Assembly (NCBI GenBank): GCA_015064665.1
Contig: SVRU01000004.1
Span: 1-54,728 of the forward strand
Reading direction: 5' to 3'
Length of the DNA stretch: 54,728 bases
From: Oscillospiraceae bacterium
GTDB taxonomy: Bacteria; Bacillota_A; Clostridia; Oscillospirales; CAG-272
Shown: positions 51,675 through 54,728 of the stretch, one piece after another
Layout: every line of letters begins with the position of its first letter
How positions within the stretch are numbered: the first letter of the stretch is position 1
Program-made: the position numbers and the translations under genes
The notes under the pieces: model-generated
Databases searched by the model: none
What the model was told of the DNA's origin: nothing
The model's input: only the letters and a program-made list of their open reading frames with translations

Positions 51675-53058
51675 TTACGCTAATACGATAGCAGCAATTT
51701 CTACCCCACCCGGCAAGGGTGGGGTAGCGATTATACGCATATCGGGAAGCGATGCGCTTGATATTGCATCGAAGGTTTTCCGCCCCGCGTCGAAAAAGGA
51801 TTTTTGCGATGCCGTGCCACGAATGCAGATTCGCGGAGATATCTATTACGGCAGCGATATGATAGACGACGGCATGGCAACCTACTTCAAAGCTCCAAAT
51901 TCTTACACGGGTGAAGACACGGTGGAGATTGCTTGCCACGGCGGTGCGCTTGTCACACGAACCGTTCTCGAAGCAACTCTTGCATTCGGAGCCGTCGTTG
52001 CCGAGCCGGGTGAATTTACGAGGCGCGCCTTTATCAACGGTAAAATCTCTCTCACCGAAGCCGAAGCGATAGGCAACCTTCTTGAAGCGGAAAGCCGAGA
52101 ACAAATAAAGCTCTCCGCAGGAAAATCGCGCGAGCTTCTGGCAAGCAAAGTTGCCGAAATACGCGCAGATCTAACGTCAGTGCTTTCATCAATTTACGCG
52201 CGAATCGACTATCCCGACGAGGACCTCGGAGATTTTACAGACGAGGAAACCGTGCAAATTTTGAGCGGAGTAAGAGCTAAAATAGAAACCCTTATCGCAA
52301 CCTATCAAACCGGAAAAGCGATAAACGAAGGAATTAAAACGGTCATCTGCGGCAAGCCAAACGTCGGAAAAAGCAGCATATATAATCTGCTCCTCGGACG
52401 CGACGCCGCAATAGTTACCGACGTCGAGGGCACTACCCGTGACGTTTTATCCGAAAAAATCCCACTCGGCAGGGTTATGCTTAACCTATCCGACACCGCG
52501 GGCGTCAGAAGCAATACGAAAGACGTTATTGAGAAAATCGGTATCGACCGAAGCTATGAAAAAATCGCCGACTCCGAGCTTATACTCGCAGTCTTTGACC
52601 TCTCGCGTGAGTTTGACGCGGCAGACGGGGAGCTTATCGAGAAAATCAGAAAATCTTCCTCAGCAAAAATCGCGCTTCTCAACAAAGCCGACCTCGAAGC
52701 CAAGTTTCCCGAAGATAAACTCGACAAAGTTTTTGACCTGACGCTTAAAATTTCTGCCGAGAAAGGCGAAACCGACGCCATAGCGGCACTTACCGAAGCG
52801 GTTGATTCAACCTTCACAGACGAAAAAATTTCGGTCGGTAACGAAGCAATTATCGCATCTGCAAGGCAAAACGCCGAGCTTGCACGCGCAAAAACGCTGC
52901 TCGACTCTGCAATAGAAGCCTACGAGCTTGGCATCTCAACCGACGCGGCATCCTCGGACGTCGAGCTAGCTCTCGGTGCAATAGCCGAGCTTGACGGCAA
53001 AGCGGTATCCGAAGAGGTCGTCGCTGACATATTCTCAAAATTCTGCGTAGGAAAATAG
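51667..53058 (+). CDS. mnmE: tRNA modification GTPase MnmE
   Basis: About 463 residues. The N-terminal tetrahydrofolate-binding domain carries TIAAISTPPGKGGVAIIRISG, then helices, a G domain with GKPNVGKSS, EGTTRD, SDTAGVR and LLNKAD, and the C-terminal FCVGK with the conserved Cys. With MnmG it makes the cmnm5 group on U34 of certain tRNAs. I start at ATG 51667, which gives the usual beginning; it overlaps jag by 8 bp. MnmG does not follow, unlike in most genomes with this block. Confidence 0.96.
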   Translation: MNNYANTIAAISTPPGKGGVAIIRISGSDALDIASKVFRPASKKDFCDAVPRMQIRGDIYYGSDMIDDGMATYFKAPNSYTGEDTVEIACHGGALVTRTVLEATLAFGAVVAEPGEFTRRAFINGKISLTEAEAIGNLLEAESREQIKLSAGKSRELLASKVAEIRADLTSVLSSIYARIDYPDEDLGDFTDEETVQILSGVRAKIETLIATYQTGKAINEGIKTVICGKPNVGKSSIYNLLLGRDAAIVTDVEGTTRDVLSEKIPLGRVMLNLSDTAGVRSNTKDVIEKIGIDRSYEKIADSELILAVFDLSREFDAADGELIEKIRKSSSAKIALLNKADLEAKFPEDKLDKVFDLTLKISAEKGETDAIAALTEAVDSTFTDEKISVGNEAIIASARQNAELARAKTLLDSAIEAYELGISTDAASSDVELALGAIAELDGKAVSEEVVADIFSKFCVGK

Positions 53059-53060
53059 TT

Positions 53061-53390
53061 ATGGAAACGAAACGCTTTACAAAAAACGATAACGGCTTTA
53101 TCTGCAAAAATTGCGGCAAGGAGGTTCTGCCACTCGGCTACACCTCTCGCAACCACTGCCCCTTCTGCCTTTGCTCTCTCCACGTCGATATAAACCCCGG
53201 CGACCGAGCAAACGAATGCGGCGGAATTCTCCGTCCGATAAAAGCCGAGCCCGACGCCAAGCGCGGATATATAATAATCCATAAATGCGAGCGTTGCGGC
53301 GCGACAGTCCGCAACAAAGCCGCCCACGAAGCCAAAATCCAACCCGACGACATGAATTTAATTATCAAGCTCACCGCGGGAATAAATTAA
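53061..53390 (+). CDS. RNHCP-domain zinc-binding protein
   Basis: A 109-residue protein with two zinc-ribbon-like cysteine pairs: FICKNCGKEV, then SRNHCPFCLCSLHVD (the RNHCP signature), followed by NECGG and HKCERCGA. The family is small and widespread in Bacillota and Actinobacteria, without an established function. It starts 2 bp after the mnmE stop and so belongs to the same transcript, which hints at an RNA- or tRNA-related job. Confidence 0.88.
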   Translation: METKRFTKNDNGFICKNCGKEVLPLGYTSRNHCPFCLCSLHVDINPGDRANECGGILRPIKAEPDAKRGYIIIHKCERCGATVRNKAAHEAKIQPDDMNLIIKLTAGIN

Positions 53391-53393
53391 CAA

Positions 53394-53442
53394 CAAAAAA
53401 ACACAGTTGTTTAGCCGTTTCGGAAAATCAACTGTGTTTTTT
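53394..53442. terminator. Bidirectional terminator between convergent operons
   Basis: AAACACAGTTG pairs with CAACTGTGTTT, flanked by A-runs and T-runs. It ends the rpmH-to-RNHCP transcript and the leftward ribU transcript. Confidence 0.88.
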
Positions 53443-53462
53443 AATTAATGTAAAGCTTTTGT

Positions 53463-54128
53463 TTACTTCAACTTCAAAACAATGAATATCGTTACCGCGG
53501 CAGCGAGAGTCACTCCGCCGATAATAAGCATAATAACCGATTGCTTATTAAATTTAGAGTCCATTTTTCCTTGAATAAGCTTTGCGCGCTTCATTGCAAT
53601 TGACACGGGCTTATAGATAAGCATCGTAATTGCCGCATTCATAAGTGCTTTTGCAAAATTGAAAGGCAACAGAAGCGTGGGCAAAAGGTTAATGACGACC
53701 TCACGCGAAACCTTCATATAAATAGGAGTTACAAGGATATTTAACACCATCATAAGCGCGGTAGTTGCCAAAACAGAGGCGTAAAGTCCTATTATCGCAC
53801 CGTTGAAGCTTCGTCTGTATTTATATATTACCGAAGCAGTAAAGGAAAAGCATGCCGATGACGCAAAGTTCATCAAAAATCCCCAGAATCCCGTGCTGCT
53901 TATAGTTATAAACTCAATAAGCGCAGGAATAAGCGACATAATAATCGCTGAGGCGGGACCGTATATGAAAGCTGCAATTGTCAACACGGCATCCTTCGCG
54001 TCAAAGGTTAAAAACTGCACGGGAATACGAAAAACAAACGTAACGCCGTATGCAAGAGCTGCGAACATAGCCATGCCTACGAGCCTTTTAGCATCAAAAA
54101 ATTTCTGTTTTTTGTTTTGATTGTCCAT
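53463..54128 (-). CDS. ribU: Riboflavin ECF transporter S component
   Basis: About 221 residues with some six hydrophobic segments. The start pattern (LVGMAMFAALAYGVTFVFRIPV) is typical of ECF S components, and FDAKDAVLTIAAFIYGPASAIIMSL agrees with RibU. ATG 54128 has GGAGG 6 bp upstream. The leader is an FMN riboswitch with a terminator, which makes riboflavin the clear substrate. The energising EcfAA'T module is not in the window and is presumably shared, as in group II ECF systems. Confidence 0.93.
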   Translation of the reverse strand: MDNQNKKQKFFDAKRLVGMAMFAALAYGVTFVFRIPVQFLTFDAKDAVLTIAAFIYGPASAIIMSLIPALIEFITISSTGFWGFLMNFASSACFSFTASVIYKYRRSFNGAIIGLYASVLATTALMMVLNILVTPIYMKVSREVVINLLPTLLLPFNFAKALMNAAITMLIYKPVSIAMKRAKLIQGKMDSKFNKQSVIMLIIGGVTLAAAVTIFIVLKLK

Positions 54129-54138
54129 AAAACCTCCA

Positions 54139-54168
54139 AAAATAAAAAGCCCCCGCACATATGCGGGG
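54139..54168 (-). terminator. FMN-riboswitch expression-platform terminator
   Basis: The stem CCCCGCA (54151-54157) / TGCGGGG (54162-54168) is followed, read leftward, by GGCTTTTTATTTT. It forms directly before the ribU Shine-Dalgarno site. Confidence 0.88.
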
Positions 54169-54249
54169 ATTTCGGACCGACTCTGTATGTACATATACAA
54201 AATTATGCGACACGGGGTGCCGTGATATGATATATACGTATACACAAAG

Positions 54250-54404
54250 CACATTGTTTTTCTCATCCGGACTTTAGCGAATATCAAGCATTTTGCTTAA
54301 TACCGTTAACCGTCGGTCAAGGAATTACACCTTGTCGGGCGAGACAATCTCGCTTCGCAGACTTTACTGCCGGTATGGATTTCCACCAATCCCCAAAAAA
54401 TGTG
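54250..54404 (-). promoter_or_regulatory. FMN riboswitch (RFN element)
   Basis: Leftward, the P1 stem CACATT/AATGTG (54404-54399 with 54255-54250) encloses the RFN hallmarks GGTGGAAATCC, ACCGGCAGTAAAGTCTGCGAAG, GACCGACGGTTA and AGTCCGGATGAGA. FMN binding should end transcription before ribU. Confidence 0.93.
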
Positions 54405-54416
54405 ATTTTGTATTCA

Positions 54417-54447
54417 TATTGCCCGATGCAAAATGCATCGGGCAATA
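54417..54447 (-). terminator. Long perfect hairpin after tuf
   Basis: TATTGCCCGATGCA and TGCATCGGGCAATA form a 14-bp perfect stem with a loop of only three bases. Read leftward it has no U-run (ATGAATACAAAA follows), so termination may be incomplete and tuf transcripts could read into the FMN riboswitch. No other promoter for ribU is clear. Confidence 0.6.
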
Positions 54448-54486
54448 TTTGTTAGTTTTAAGTTGTTATTCTTATTAGTTTAAGAA

Positions 54487-54728
54487 TTAGCCAAGAATCT
54501 CAGCAACAACGCCCGAACCAACAGTACGTCCACCCTCACGGATAGCGAAACGAAGACCCTTCTCGCAAGCGATAGGAGTGATGAGCTCAACGTTCATATC
54601 TACGTTATCGCCAGGACGGCACATTTCAACATCAGCGGGAAGATTGATGATACCGGTAACGTCGGTTGTTCTAAAATAGAACTGAGGTCTGTAACCGGAG
54701 AAGAAGGGCTTAGAACGGCCGCCTTCCT
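54487..54728 (-). CDS. tuf: Elongation factor Tu, C-terminal part (cut by window edge)
   Basis: The last 80 or so codons of EF-Tu, ending [10 protein letters not shown] with TAA at 54489-54487. Domain III motifs seen are [20 protein letters not shown], then [31 protein letters not shown]. The 5' part lies right of the window. EF-Tu delivers aminoacyl-tRNA to the ribosome. Conservation makes the call certain. Confidence 0.98.
   Translation of the reverse strand, partial: EGGRSKPFFSGYRPQFYFRTTDVTGIINLPADVEMCRPGDNVDMNVELITPIACEKGLRFAIREGGRTVGSGVVAEILG

Overview
This 54.7 kb window looks like a chromosome segment of an anaerobic, low-to-mid GC Bacillota, most likely a gut Clostridia. The evidence is: many promoters of the form TTGACA-N17-TATAAT, strong Shine-Dalgarno sites, two T-box riboswitches, an FMN riboswitch with an ECF-type RibU, ferredoxin-dependent 2-oxoacid oxidoreductase genes, and the rpmH-rnpA-yidD-yidC-jag-mnmE block. 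No tRNA, rRNA, CRISPR array, prophage or intact insertion sequence was recognised.

Layout. (1) 1-2600, leftward: the first two genes of what looks like a pPIWI-RE defence operon (REase-fold nuclease, then a DinG/XPD-type Fe-S helicase cut by the window edge), read from a perfect consensus promoter. (2) 2600-3440: about 0.8 kb of non-coding, partly decayed DNA. (3) 3442-4233: a TIM-barrel amidohydrolase. (4) 4360-11535, leftward: one operon of seven genes: an XRE-cupin-acyl-CoA synthetase fusion, a MinD-like ATPase, a four-subunit branched-chain 2-oxoacid:ferredoxin oxidoreductase and a leucine dehydrogenase. A T-box with an apparent valine (GTC) specifier precedes it. (5) 11632-15933, rightward: a second T-box with an apparent leucine (CTC) specifier precedes a LeuA-like protein with eroded catalytic motifs and a TIM-barrel-acyl-CoA synthetase fusion. 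T-boxes switch genes on when the cognate tRNA is uncharged. Regions 4 and 5 together are therefore best read as an amino-acid-making island: branched-chain acid to acyl-CoA, reductive carboxylation to the 2-oxoacid, then amination. This is the most interesting system in the window.

(6) 16.1-18.9 kb: a DUF6512 membrane protein, a doubtful small membrane protein, an SDR and a PlsC-like acyltransferase. (7) 19.0-24.5 kb: an AraC regulator divergent from an AtuA/DUF4387/M20/two-subunit hydro-lyase operon, with AraC-like direct repeats at its promoter. (8) 24.7-32.6 kb: a second AraC regulator divergent from an RraA/SDR/GH105/heparinase-like operon for unsaturated sugar-acid catabolism, followed by a large lipoprotein. 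(9) 32.6-37.0 kb: maltose acetyltransferase, upp-uraA pyrimidine salvage, a low-molecular-weight phosphatase and an AAC(3)-like acetyltransferase. (10) 37.0-42.6 kb: a DinG/Rad3-like helicase, then a large beta-propeller protein divergent from a third AraC regulator.

(11) 42.7-47.2 kb, leftward: mtaB, glyS, luxS, mtnN and a hypothetical gene. This links tRNA modification and charging with S-adenosylhomocysteine recycling and AI-2. (12) 47.3-53.4 kb, rightward: an EEP-family phosphatase/nuclease and the classical origin-proximal block rpmH-rnpA-yidD-yidC-jag-mnmE plus an RNHCP zinc protein, but with no dnaA or mnmG next to it. (13) 53.4-54.7 kb, leftward: the FMN-riboswitch-controlled ribU and the 3' end of tuf, cut by the right edge.

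Gene calls come from reading translations and recognising motifs. No database search or structure prediction was run.
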